Shown here piece after piece: positions 45,942-54,348 of a stretch of DNA of 64,000 nucleotides (the first letter of the stretch is position 1; each line of letters starts with the position of its first letter). This DNA comes from CAYSUS01 sp964434165 (GTDB taxonomy: Bacteria; Planctomycetota; Planctomycetia; Pirellulales; Thermoguttaceae). Under the pieces are notes generated by a model that saw only the letters and a list, made by a program, of their open reading frames with translations, did not search any database and had not been told where the DNA came from. The stretch spans positions 27,516 through 91,515 of the forward strand of contig CAYSUS010000014.1 of assembly GCA_964434165.1 (NCBI GenBank), read 5' to 3'. A program made the translations under genes and the position numbers.

Positions 45942-46067
45942 TGGCGAGAGGTGCGGGGCACGACGTACGAAGTACCGAGACTATGAAGTACGGGGAGTGC
46001 GGAGTGCGACCAACTCATTGACCGCTCACCCTCCAGCCACTAGCCACTAACCACCAACCACTCGCCA
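45927..46067. repeat. heptamer-array element, copy A
   Basis: Degenerate 7-bp units run GTGGTTC, GTGGTTA, GTGGCGA from 45927, then GTACTTC/GTACGTC/GTGCCCC-type units on the minus strand, GGAGTGC twice, and five CTAGCCA-type units at 46033-46067. The outer arrays are inverted relative to each other. It fills the gap between pgi and the hydrolase gene and supplies the pgi stop codon. Confidence 0.8.
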
Positions 46068-46084
46068 CGACAAAGGACCCCATC

Positions 46085-46768
46085 ATGGCAAGCGAGCTTA
46101 CCTGGCTGGGACACGGAAGCTGGTCGATCGTCTCGGGCGAGCACCGCGTCCTGCTGGATCCGTTCCTCGACGACTCGCCCGTCTCGCCGGTCAAGGCCGA
46201 CGAGGTGGAGGCCGGCTTCATCCTCGTCTCGCACGGCCACTTCGACCACGTGGCCGACGTGGAGAAGATCGCCAAGCGGACCGGGGCCACGGTGATCGCC
46301 AACTTCGAGATCACCGAGTGGTTCCGGGCGAAGGGGATCGAGAACCTCCACCCGATGAACATCGGCGGCGGGTGTCAGCAGCCCTTCGGCTGGGTGAAGA
46401 TGACGCCGGCCCAGCACAGCTCGATGCTGCCCGACGGCTCCGACGGCGGGCTGGCAGGCGGCTTCCTGGTGTCGCTGGCCGACGGGCTGGTGTATTTCGC
46501 CTGCGACACGGGCCTGTTCTACGACATGCAGTTGATCGGCACGGCGGGGATCGACCTGGCGGCCGTGCCCATCGGCGACAACTTCACCATGGGCCCGGAC
46601 GATGCGATCCAGGCGGTCAAGCTGCTCACGCCCAAGCGGGTCGTGCCGGTCCACGCCAACACCTGGCCGCTGATCGCCCAGGATCCCAACCGCTGGGCCG
46701 AACGGGTCCGCCGGGAGACGGATGCCGTGCCCATCGTGCTGGAGCCGGGCGAGAAGGTCACGCTGTAG
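46085..46768 (+). CDS. metal-dependent hydrolase, UPF0173/beta-lactamase fold
   Basis: The 227-residue protein has the metallo-beta-lactamase signature SHGHFDHVADVE near residue 53 (HxHxDH), and further ligands in AQHSSM near 118, ACDTGLFYDM near 139 and VPVHANTWP near 197. These match the UPF0173 family, typified by YtkL and related to UlaG. The substrate is unknown; UlaG acts on L-ascorbate 6-phosphate, but no ascorbate genes are near. It follows the heptamer element by 17 bp, so its promoter must lie in or upstream of the repeat. Confidence 0.85.
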   Translation: MASELTWLGHGSWSIVSGEHRVLLDPFLDDSPVSPVKADEVEAGFILVSHGHFDHVADVEKIAKRTGATVIANFEITEWFRAKGIENLHPMNIGGGCQQPFGWVKMTPAQHSSMLPDGSDGGLAGGFLVSLADGLVYFACDTGLFYDMQLIGTAGIDLAAVPIGDNFTMGPDDAIQAVKLLTPKRVVPVHANTWPLIAQDPNRWAERVRRETDAVPIVLEPGEKVTL

Positions 46769-46908
46769 CTCCGGCGAGGAAGCCGCCCGGTCAACAGGTT
46801 GGGGCAGCGCCGGCCGCGAGGAGAGGGCCGCGACGAACCCGAGACGACGCGAAGAAGCGGAGGAGCGGGCAGCGTCAACATCGTGATGCGTCTTCGTGTT
46901 TCTTGTGG

Positions 46909-47481
46909 CTATTTCCCGGCGCCCCTCAGAAGCCCCAGGGCGACCAGCGCGGCCAGCGCGCCGACGGAAAGCCACACGGTGCGGAGGCGGACGGGCTCCG
47001 CCTCGGGGCCGAGGCCGAAATGCCTGGCCTGGCCGTGCCAGAGCCATAGCCCTGCGGGCACGGCAACGGCGGCAAAGGCCACCAGGTGCCAGGGCGGAGC
47101 GCCGGCGCGGAGCAGGTCGCCGCAGTCGCCGACGCGGTCGATCAGGCCGAAGCCCAGATAGCAGCCGTTGGCCACCAGGCAGGCCCCGGCGAAGAACCGC
47201 AGCAGGAACGCCTCGGGCAATCGCCCCGCCGCGGCCAGACCCCAGAGAAGCAGGGGAAAGGCCGCGCCGAACACGGGTCCGCCCCAGGCCACCAGCAGCG
47301 GCCGGGGATTCTGGGCCAGGTCGGTGCGGGAGATCGTCAGCGGATGGAGAACGACCCTCTGCACTCGACCGCCCGTAAGGTACGCGCCTGCCACGTGTCC
47401 TGCCTCGTGCACCGCCTGGAGGCCCAGCCACGAGGCGAGCAGCGTGGCGAAGATCAACATCGTCCGTCGAGCATATCTCAT
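46909..47481 (-). CDS. small membrane protein with an HExxH motif (M50-like)
   Basis: The 190-residue protein has about five hydrophobic segments. AVHEAGHVAGAYLTGGRVQR near residue 22 contains HEAGH in a helix, as in intramembrane M50 peptidases and related zinc proteins. A second possible ligand block (NGCYLGFGLIDRVGDCGDLL near 110) resembles the LDG-type motif of M50, but is altered to LIDRVGD. Regulated proteolysis is possible; the protein may also be a non-proteolytic relative. ATG 47481 (MRYARR) is preferred to 47523. A GCAGCG/CGCTGC hairpin (47592-47607) separates it from the Rieske gene. Confidence 0.65.
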   Translation of the reverse strand: MRYARRTMLIFATLLASWLGLQAVHEAGHVAGAYLTGGRVQRVVLHPLTISRTDLAQNPRPLLVAWGGPVFGAAFPLLLWGLAAAGRLPEAFLLRFFAGACLVANGCYLGFGLIDRVGDCGDLLRAGAPPWHLVAFAAVAVPAGLWLWHGQARHFGLGPEAEPVRLRTVWLSVGALAALVALGLLRGAGK

Positions 47482-47617
47482 GGCAGCCACGTTTCCGTGC
47501 GCGGCGGGGGGCCGGCGCAGCATGTTGCCCCATGCAAGGTCGCGCGTCTCCGCTTCGGTCCGCAGTGCGTTGGCCCAGCGGGGTGGGAGCAGCAGCGAAA
47601 ACGCTGCCAGCCCCCGC

Positions 47618-47935
47618 TTACGGCCCCTCGGGCAGCCGCACCTGGATCTCCTCCCCCTCGACGCGGACTTCGAACGTCTCCGCCTTCAGGCCCGGGGCGT
47701 CGGGGCAGAAGCCGTCGGCCAGGCGGAAGGCCCACATGTGCCGCGCGCACAGGACCATGCCCTCGTGGAGGTCGCCCACCGCAAGAGACGCCCCCATGTG
47801 CGGGCAGTAGTCGTCCATGGCGTAGTATCTGCCCCGGCTGAGAAACACCGCCACCTCGCGATCGCCCACCGTGAACGCGCGGCCCTGGCCTTCGGGGATG
47901 TCGCCGACGCGGGCGACGGGGACGTATTCGGGCAT
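47618..47935 (-). CDS. Rieske [2Fe-2S] protein
   Basis: The 105-residue protein shows both halves of the Rieske cluster site, CPHMGASL near residue 44 (C-x-H) and CARHMWAF near 63 (C-x2-H). Length and sequence (AVFLSRGRYYAMDDYCPHMG) resemble NirD-like or ferredoxin-type small Rieske proteins, which carry single electrons to oxygenases or reductases. It has no signal peptide. The start ATG 47935 lies 50 bp downstream of the VWA gene's stop, so the two may share a transcript. Confidence 0.88.
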   Translation of the reverse strand: MPEYVPVARVGDIPEGQGRAFTVGDREVAVFLSRGRYYAMDDYCPHMGASLAVGDLHEGMVLCARHMWAFRLADGFCPDAPGLKAETFEVRVEGEEIQVRLPEGP

Positions 47936-47984
47936 GGAGGCGGCAGTGGCTGGAGGAGCGATGGCGCGAGTCAGCCGGCCACTT

Positions 47985-49532
47985 CTACTTCTTCTTCCTC
48001 TTCGGCGGCTCGTTGGGAAGCGCAATGCCCCACACCGGGCCCCGCTTGTTGTGGCGCTTGCGGGGGCTCTTGGCGGCGATCATGCGCATGCGGGGATCGG
48101 TCCGCACGTGCCTGTACGAGCCGTGATGGCGCGCGGCGATGTCCTGGAGCGTCTTCTCGGCCTTGCCCTCGATCTCCATGCCCACCGTGTGGATCGCCGT
48201 GCGGCCCGGCTCCAGCTTCATGAGGAACCTGGCCGTGTCGTCGGTGAAGGCCCCGTCGGTGAGGATGTAGATGGCGTCGGGGTTCATCCGCAAGGCCTCC
48301 TCGACGGCGCTATGGGCGTTGGTCTTCAGCACCAGTTCCACCAGGTAGAGCCACGCCTGGAGCCTTTGCTTGTTCGCCTGGGTGGCCGGCACCAGGCTCC
48401 TGGCCGCGTTGGGATAGAACAGCCCGTAGGCCGTGTCGCTGAAGAAGAAGACGTAGAACTCCTGGTCGCGCTCCATCCGATCGACCGTCTTGACCAGCTC
48501 GTAGCAGGCCGACTCGAACCGTCCGTTGTTCATGCTCAGCGAGTTGTCGACGATGAACACGAACCGCCGGCCGCGGGCCCGCACGCCGTAGAACTCCGCC
48601 CCGCCGCGCCCGTCGCCCGCCGTCGCCCAGCCGTCGCCGTCCAGGCCGAACGGGGCCCCGGGGTCGGTGACCAGGTTGCTCAAATCGGAGCTGAAATCGC
48701 TATACTCCGGGGCGTCGATGCCGGGCATCTCGCCCAGGTCGGCCAGACCGGGGTCTTCGACCGAGATGTCGAAGCCCTGCAGCTCCTCGATCTCGATCAG
48801 CTCTTCCTCCAGACGCTCGATCTCCTGAATCTCGTCGGGCGCCAGGGCCATCAGGGGATTGCGGTCCGCGACCGTCTCCGGCGGCAGGTACCAGATGCCC
48901 AGCACGATCATCGCCAGGCAGTTGACGATCATGCTGACCAGATAGCCGCCGGAAGCCTGAAACATGAGCATCGAGCGACGCGTCCGCGCGGGCTCGGCCC
49001 CGGCGGCGTCCCGGTCGGCCTTCGGCTCCGGGGCGGATTCGTCGGGCGCAGGCTGCTTCGAGGCCGGCTTCTCGGCGGCCGGTCTTTCGGCCGGGCGGTG
49101 GGCGGGGGAAGATGTCTCCGCGGGCCGGGACGGGGCGGCAGGTTGGGCGGCCGCCCCGGCCTCGGTCCGAGCGCCTGGCCTGCCGTCCGGCCGGGACCGG
49201 GCCGCGGCCGGCCTCGGCGCCCGCTTCGTGGGCGCCCGAGCCGTCGCGGAGGATGGCAGGCGGGGCGGCCCTTGGCCGCGGCCGGCCGGCTCGCCTTGCT
49301 TCGGCGCGGCGGGGGTCGGCGAAGTGGGGGCCGGCGCGGCGTGCTCGGCCGGAGCGGGCGCCGGCTCGTGCGACTGGGCCCGCCGACGCTCGAGCTCGGC
49401 CTCCAGGGCCAAAGCCTTGGCCTTCAGCGCAGCGGCCTCGGCCTCGGCCCGGGCCCGCGCGGCCTCGATCTCCAGCAGGGAGTCGTCGGCGCCGCCCGCG
49501 GGATGCTCGAATTCCGCGGAGGAATCGGACAT
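47985..49532 (-). CDS. membrane-anchored von Willebrand factor A-domain protein
   Basis: The 515-residue protein starts with an alanine/glutamate-rich coiled-coil-like segment (residues 20-55), then a long Pro/Ala/Ser linker, one transmembrane helix near residue 195-215 (LVSMIVNCLAMIVLGIWYL), a short acidic region, and a VWA domain from about residue 320. The MIDAS begins FIVDNSLSMNN (D-x-S-x-S), with ILTDGAFTDD later. VWA domains mediate metal-dependent protein contacts. Similar planctomycete proteins lie beside MoxR-type or Bat genes, which are absent here. ATG 49532 has GGAGGAA upstream. Confidence 0.8.
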   Translation of the reverse strand: MSDSSAEFEHPAGGADDSLLEIEAARARAEAEAAALKAKALALEAELERRRAQSHEPAPAPAEHAAPAPTSPTPAAPKQGEPAGRGQGPPRLPSSATARAPTKRAPRPAAARSRPDGRPGARTEAGAAAQPAAPSRPAETSSPAHRPAERPAAEKPASKQPAPDESAPEPKADRDAAGAEPARTRRSMLMFQASGGYLVSMIVNCLAMIVLGIWYLPPETVADRNPLMALAPDEIQEIERLEEELIEIEELQGFDISVEDPGLADLGEMPGIDAPEYSDFSSDLSNLVTDPGAPFGLDGDGWATAGDGRGGAEFYGVRARGRRFVFIVDNSLSMNNGRFESACYELVKTVDRMERDQEFYVFFFSDTAYGLFYPNAARSLVPATQANKQRLQAWLYLVELVLKTNAHSAVEEALRMNPDAIYILTDGAFTDDTARFLMKLEPGRTAIHTVGMEIEGKAEKTLQDIAARHHGSYRHVRTDPRMRMIAAKSPRKRHNKRGPVWGIALPNEPPKRKKK

Positions 49533-49591
49533 GAGATGCGCTTCCTGCACGCGCGTCGTGCCACGCAAGGGAGATGCTCAACCCACTCTTC

Positions 49592-49620
49592 AGTCTAGCC
49601 GGTCCGGCCGGGCTCGACAA
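49592..49620 (-). promoter_or_regulatory. sigma70-like promoter of the VWA-Rieske unit
   Basis: Minus-strand TTGTCG (49620-49615), 17 bp, TAGACT (49597-49592), 60 bp before the VWA start codon. Confidence 0.6.
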
Positions 49621-49646
49621 CGTCGCCGGGGGAGGGGAGCGCAGCC

Positions 49647-49679
49647 AGACTTCCGAAGCCTCGAAGACTTCGGAAGTCT
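49647..49679. repeat. GACTTCCGAAGTC inverted repeat, copy 2
   Basis: Arms AGACTTCCGAAG (49647-49658) and CTTCGGAAGTCT (49668-49679) pair perfectly over 12 bp with a 9-nt loop. It lies in the divergent gap between the VWA gene and the aldolase gene, next to a TAGAAT -10-like box at 49703. Confidence 0.85.
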
Positions 49680-49781
49680 TCTGAGCCTCCGGGGTAGTGG
49701 GCTAGAATGGGCGTCCGGTCGCGCGGGCAGGCCCCCCGCGCGCCGCACCCGTTGCCGCCATCATCCCCGGAATCGATACCC

Positions 49782-50579
49782 ATGAAGACCAACCCGGTGA
49801 AACGGAAGCTCCGCGAGGGCCAGCCCACCTTCGGCACCTGGCTGTCGCTGGGCAACCTGCACGCCACGCGCGTGCTCGCGCGCAGCGGCTGGGACTGGCT
49901 CACGCTGGACCTCGAGCACGGGGCCTTCGACTGGTCGCAGGCGGCCGCGCTGTTCGCGGCGGTGGCCGACGCGGGCTGCGTGCCGCTGGCCCGGGTGCCC
50001 GAGGGGAGCCATCACTACATCAAGCGGGTGCTCGACGCGGGGGCGTGGGGCATCGTCGTGCCGATGGTGGATACGGTCGAGCAGGCCCGACTGGCGATCG
50101 CCGCCGCGCGGTATCCGCCCGAGGGCAACCGCAGCGCCGGCGGCGGCATGCACGCCCTGAACTTCGATTCGGGCATGGGCGAGTACTACCAGCGCGCGAA
50201 CGGGGAAATCCTCGTCGTGCTCCAGACCGAGAGCCCCACCGGTGCGGCGAACGCCGAGGACATCTACCGGCTGCCGGGCTGCGACGCGATTTTCATCGGC
50301 CCGGTGGACCTGCGGTTCACGATGCGGACCACGCTGGGGCGCGAGCCGACCGACCAGGAGCACGAGGCCCTGGTGCAGCAGGTGATCGACGCCGGGCGCC
50401 GCGTGGGCACGCCTACCGGCATGCACGTGATGGACCCCGCGAGCGCCCTGGACAGGGCAGGGCAGGGGATGCAATTCCTCGCCGTGGGCAGCGAGCTCCG
50501 CATGCTCGGCGAGACCAACCGGCAGTGGATCGCGCAGCTCCGGCCGGGCGAAGGGGCAGGGGACCTGGCGCGGTATTGA
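49782..50579 (+). CDS. HpcH/HpaI-family aldolase
   Basis: The 265-residue class II aldolase starts FGTWLSLGNLHATRVLARSG, typical of 4-hydroxy-2-oxoheptanedioate and 2-keto-3-deoxy-L-rhamnonate aldolases. DLEHGAFDW near residue 42, ARVPEGSHHYIKRVLDAGAW near 70, VVLQTESPTGAANAED near 148 (metal-binding glutamate) and IFIGPVDL near 172 (metal-binding aspartate) are present. It cleaves a 2-keto-acid sugar or aromatic intermediate to pyruvate and an aldehyde; the substrate is unknown. It could serve rhamnose or uronate breakdown, given the pectin genes 35 kb away, but this is speculative. It converges with the ABC ATPase gene. Confidence 0.88.
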   Translation: MKTNPVKRKLREGQPTFGTWLSLGNLHATRVLARSGWDWLTLDLEHGAFDWSQAAALFAAVADAGCVPLARVPEGSHHYIKRVLDAGAWGIVVPMVDTVEQARLAIAAARYPPEGNRSAGGGMHALNFDSGMGEYYQRANGEILVVLQTESPTGAANAEDIYRLPGCDAIFIGPVDLRFTMRTTLGREPTDQEHEALVQQVIDAGRRVGTPTGMHVMDPASALDRAGQGMQFLAVGSELRMLGETNRQWIAQLRPGEGAGDLARY

Positions 50580-50586
50580 GGCCCGG

Positions 50587-51513
50587 TCAGGCCGTGATCC
50601 CCTTGGTCAGCGCCATGAAGGCGGTCTCCAGGTTGATCTCGTCCTCCTTGAACTCCACCAGCTTGTGCCCGGCCTCGACCAGGGCCGCGGCCAGGTGGCT
50701 GTAGTCGTCCGTGTCGGAGGCGAGCGTGGCGAACACGTGCCCGTCGCGAAGCTCCGCGCTCTCGACCGAGGCGTCCTGCTCCAGCAGCCGGGCGGCGGCC
50801 TCCGGGTCGTCCTTGACGCGTATCCGCAGCACCGGGTGCTGCCGCACTTGGCGCATCACGTCGGAGACCTCGGCGCAGATCAACAGCTCGCCGCGCTCGA
50901 TGATGCCCACCTTGTTGCAGATGTCGGCCAGCTCGGGGAGGATGTGGCTGGAGACCATGATCGTCTTGCCCATCTTGCGGAGCTCCTTGAGCAGGCCGCG
51001 GATCTCGATGCGGGCACGCGGGTCCAGGCCGCTGGCGGGCTCGTCGAGGATGAGCACCTTGGGGTCGTGCAGAAGCACGCGGGCCAGGCCCAGGCGCTGG
51101 GTCATGCCGCGGGAGAGGCTGGTGACGAAGGCCTCGCGCTTGTAGCCCAGATCGACGAGGTCGAGCACGTCGTCGCACACCTTGCGCCGCGCCGCGCCCT
51201 TGATGCGGTAGGCCGCGGCGAAGAACTCCAGGTACTCGATGACCTTCATGTCGTCGTACACGCCGAAGAAGTCGGGCATGTAGCCGATCAGGCGGCGGAT
51301 CTCCTTGGGGTGGGTGTAGATGGAGTAGCCGGCCACGTAGGCCTCGCCCCAGGTGGGGTTGAGCAGCGTGGCGAGGATCCGCATGGTCGTGGTCTTGCCC
51401 GAGCCGTTGGGACCGATGTATCCGAACAGGTCCCCCTCCTGAAGCTCCAGGTTGAGGTTGTTGATGGCCCGCAGCTCGCCGTAGGCCTTGGTCAGCTCTT
51501 GGGTCTTGATCAT
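50587..51513 (-). CDS. ABC transporter ATP-binding protein (NatA-like)
   Basis: The 308-residue ATPase has Walker A GPNGSGKTTTM near residue 34, Q-loop MPDFFGVYDD near 80, signature LSRGMTQRLGLARVL near 137, Walker B LILDEPASGLDPRA near 158 and the switch histidine SSHILPE near 191. A C-terminal domain of about 80 residues follows, as in ABC-2-type exporters. It is the last gene of a four-gene operon. No polytopic permease is encoded next to it, although the upstream gene has two transmembrane helices. Confidence 0.92.
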   Translation of the reverse strand: MIKTQELTKAYGELRAINNLNLELQEGDLFGYIGPNGSGKTTTMRILATLLNPTWGEAYVAGYSIYTHPKEIRRLIGYMPDFFGVYDDMKVIEYLEFFAAAYRIKGAARRKVCDDVLDLVDLGYKREAFVTSLSRGMTQRLGLARVLLHDPKVLILDEPASGLDPRARIEIRGLLKELRKMGKTIMVSSHILPELADICNKVGIIERGELLICAEVSDVMRQVRQHPVLRIRVKDDPEAAARLLEQDASVESAELRDGHVFATLASDTDDYSHLAAALVEAGHKLVEFKEDEINLETAFMALTKGITA

Positions 51514-51580
51514 GATCGCGGTGCGAGGGGGAGAATGGGTGCGGAAACGCGCGGCCCGGGATCGGCGGCGCGGCGGCCCG

Positions 51581-53995
51581 CTACTCGTTGCGGCCCTTCT
51601 CGGGGACGGGATACACGAACCGGTACATGGTGAGGTGTTGATCCTCGGGGCGGGACATCGGCTCGCCGTCGCGGAGGAGGAGGGCGCCGGCGCCCTTGTC
51701 CCGGTCGGTCCCCCGCGGTCCGGCCGCCATGAGGATCGCGCGGTCCGACTCGAGCAGGTGGCTCAGATCGACGAAGCCCTGGTAGCGGTTCAGGAAGCCG
51801 ACGTAGCTCTCGCCGCCGAGGGCCTTGAAGAACATCATCGTGCGCACGATCTCCGGCAGGCTGACGCTGTCGCGGTCGTAGCCGCGGCGCCGGCGGCCGG
51901 AATGCTGGGGCGCGTCTTCGCCGCCGATCGTGCGCCCCGTGAGGAGCGTCCGCAGCTCGATGCGCGAGCGGGACATGGGGTCGATGACCACGGTCTGGCC
52001 GGGGCGGATCGTGCCCAGGTCGTAGCCCCATCGTCCGCAGGCCAGGACGCAGCCTCGGAGCGAGAAGGGCAGGGTATTGGTGATCGTCCCCTTGGGAAGC
52101 TGGTCCTCGCGCACCAGGTCGGCCTCGGGCCAGACGTCGCAGGTGGCCGTCCATCGCGCGGTGACGCTCTTGGAGGACCAGACCTGCACGGGCATTCCCA
52201 CCAGGCCGTCGAGCTCCGGCGTGAAGTCGTACACCCGCTGCCAGAGCTGGGGGCCGCCGGCCCGCGGCTGCATGCCGCCCAGCCCGTCGCCCGCCAGGCC
52301 CATCCAGGAGACCAGGGCGCGGGCGTCCTCGGCGGGGCGTCCGTCGGGCAGCCGGGCCTGGAGCGAGAGGTTGTAGGTCTCGGTGCGGGGGCTGAAGAGG
52401 TTCGCCCAGCTCGTGCCGCGGAGCTGGCGGTTGGCCACGTCCACGTCCACGACGTCCACCTGGTTGGTGCGGAGCTTGTCGCCCTTGAGCCAGTAGGCCA
52501 GGGCGTAGGCCCCCACGCTGACCACCAGGACGATGGCCGGGAAGGTGACCCACGTCCAGTTCATGTGGCCGACGACCTTGCGGAGGAACAGGTAGTCGCC
52601 CGGCCCGATGAGCAGGATGTACACGAGGATCAGCCCGGCCACCAGCCAGAACGAGACCATTTTCACGCCCTGGAAGCGGTCGAGCGCCGAGCGGAGCTGG
52701 CCGCTGACGTCGGTGTAGCCGTAGTGCATGACGGCGCCGCCCTCGGACGATTCCTTTTCTTCCTGGGGGACCACGCCCAGGAGCTTCTGAAGGAAAAGCC
52801 CCCGGTCAGGCCAGCGCGTGAAGGGGGGACGCTCCAGATCGACGGCCACGAAGACCACCTGGCCCAGACCGTACGGCCGGCGCACCACCATCGGCACGTT
52901 GCCGTCGGCGACCTCGACGGTGCCCTCGACCTCGCCGAGCCGGGCGACGCGGACCCCGGACTGCGGGCCGCCCATGCCCGGCACCGGCCTGCTCCCCCCC
53001 GCGAACGCCTCGAGTTGCGCGACGCTCTTGAGCGTGAGGACCTCCTCCAGCGGCCCCGGGGCGAATCGGGCGAGCGGGGCATCGGGCGCCAGGATCTCGT
53101 CGGCCTGCGATCCGACGAACAGCAGCAGCTTGCCGCCCATCCGCACCCACTGGTCCATGGCCCGGATTCGAGCGCCGTCGGGGAGGAGCTTGCGATACAC
53201 GTCGGGCACGCTGGTGGCCACGGCCAGGGCATCGACCCCTTCGTAGCCGTACCACCGCGTGGGCAGCTTGCCCACGTCGAGGATCGTCACGGCGACCGCC
53301 TCGCGATCCCAGGAGGCGGGGCCGCCCTCGACCTGGCCGAAGGCCTTGGAGGCCTGCTCCATGCCCGCCGACGCCGGTCCCACGGTGACGAACAGCGGCT
53401 GCGTGGAGGCCATGCCCGCCAGCACGTAGTCCTCGTGGACCTCGATCCCGGTGCGGAACTTCCTCTTGCACAGGACACGCCCGGCGAGCAGGCGCTCGCC
53501 GACGCGCCGCGCCTCGCACACGGCGACGGAGATCTCGCCGTCGGTCTGTCCGAACCTGGCGTAGAGCCGGACCGTGGTCTCCGCACCCGGCAGGACCTGG
53601 CAGGCGTTGGACTGCGACGCGAGGCCGCCCACCCGGGCGCCCACCCCGTCGCTGTCCGGCGCGGTCAGCGTGACCACGCCGGTCAGGGGCTTGCCGCCTC
53701 CACGGATCGTGACGTCCACCGGGGTCCAGAAGCCGACCTTGTAGCGGTCCTCGAAGCCGATGCGGAGGGCCACGATCTCGGGCCGCTCCGCCTCCTGGGC
53801 CGCCGCGACCGCCGGGGCCAGCAGCGCGACCGCCGCGGCAAGCCGCACCGCGGCCGGCCGCCGTCGCAAGCCGCCCCGACCGCCCGAGGCGGCAGCCCTG
53901 CGGGGCGGGACGCTCCGGCCGGGCGTCGTGGCCGGTGCCTGGAGGCCCCGGTCCGGTCGATGGTCGCGCCGCGGCTTCGTGCTGGATCGATTCAT
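51581..53995 (-). CDS. large envelope protein with signal peptide, GATase-like fold and two membrane helices
   Basis: The 804-residue protein has a basic N-terminus and a signal or anchor around residues 47-65. A beta-rich region follows, then a region around 260-400 resembling the glutamine-amidotransferase-like fold of membrane proteins of this kind (MDQWVRMGGKLLLFVGSQAD). Two transmembrane helices lie near 475-500 (VSFWLVAGLILVYILLI) and 510-530 (FPAIVLVVSVGAYALAYWL), and about 250 further residues end the protein. It pairs with the ABC ATPase 67 bp downstream and may be an accessory part of that system. ATG 53995 overlaps the mazG-like stop by 4 bp (ATGA). Confidence 0.75.
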   Translation of the reverse strand: MNRSSTKPRRDHRPDRGLQAPATTPGRSVPPRRAAASGGRGGLRRRPAAVRLAAAVALLAPAVAAAQEAERPEIVALRIGFEDRYKVGFWTPVDVTIRGGGKPLTGVVTLTAPDSDGVGARVGGLASQSNACQVLPGAETTVRLYARFGQTDGEISVAVCEARRVGERLLAGRVLCKRKFRTGIEVHEDYVLAGMASTQPLFVTVGPASAGMEQASKAFGQVEGGPASWDREAVAVTILDVGKLPTRWYGYEGVDALAVATSVPDVYRKLLPDGARIRAMDQWVRMGGKLLLFVGSQADEILAPDAPLARFAPGPLEEVLTLKSVAQLEAFAGGSRPVPGMGGPQSGVRVARLGEVEGTVEVADGNVPMVVRRPYGLGQVVFVAVDLERPPFTRWPDRGLFLQKLLGVVPQEEKESSEGGAVMHYGYTDVSGQLRSALDRFQGVKMVSFWLVAGLILVYILLIGPGDYLFLRKVVGHMNWTWVTFPAIVLVVSVGAYALAYWLKGDKLRTNQVDVVDVDVANRQLRGTSWANLFSPRTETYNLSLQARLPDGRPAEDARALVSWMGLAGDGLGGMQPRAGGPQLWQRVYDFTPELDGLVGMPVQVWSSKSVTARWTATCDVWPEADLVREDQLPKGTITNTLPFSLRGCVLACGRWGYDLGTIRPGQTVVIDPMSRSRIELRTLLTGRTIGGEDAPQHSGRRRRGYDRDSVSLPEIVRTMMFFKALGGESYVGFLNRYQGFVDLSHLLESDRAILMAAGPRGTDRDKGAGALLLRDGEPMSRPEDQHLTMYRFVYPVPEKGRNE

Positions 53996-54348
53996 GGTTT
54001 TCCCGCGTCCGGGCAGGTGCATGCGAACTGGCCGCAGCCCGGGCAGCCGCGGCCGTACTTCTCCCAAACCGCCCGGGTGAGATCGACGCCGGCCACGTTG
54101 GCGATCGTGGCCAGCCAGGCGAGGACGTCGGCGAACTCGGCGGCCTTCTCTTCCGGCGTCCCCTTGCGGAGGACCGCGGCCAGCTCGCCGATCTCCTCCA
54201 TCAGCCACATGAAGGTCCCGTCCACGCCCCGCGCCACGTCCTTTTCCAGGTACATGCGGCGGATCAACTCCTGCAGCGCGGCCAGGGTCACCTCCGGGCC
54301 CGGGCCGGCGGACGAAGGTGGCGGCGTTTCGGGCGGCTGGCTCGTCAC
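53992..54348 (-). CDS. MazG-like nucleotide pyrophosphohydrolase with a cysteine-rich tail
   Basis: The 118-residue protein has the all-alpha NTP pyrophosphohydrolase motif: WLMEEIGELAAVLRKG near residue 50 (EExxE) and AAEFADVLAWLATIAN near 70 (ExxD), which bind magnesium. Family members hydrolyse nucleoside triphosphates or pyrophosphate-linked substrates. The C-terminus GCPGCGQFACTCP has four cysteines in C-x2-C-x4-C-x-C spacing and may bind zinc; I know similar tails in planctomycete MazG proteins. It starts at GTG 54348 with AAGGAAGGA upstream and a GTGA overlap with the preceding gene. Confidence 0.85.
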   Translation of the reverse strand: MTSQPPETPPPSSAGPGPEVTLAALQELIRRMYLEKDVARGVDGTFMWLMEEIGELAAVLRKGTPEEKAAEFADVLAWLATIANVAGVDLTRAVWEKYGRGCPGCGQFACTCPDAGKP

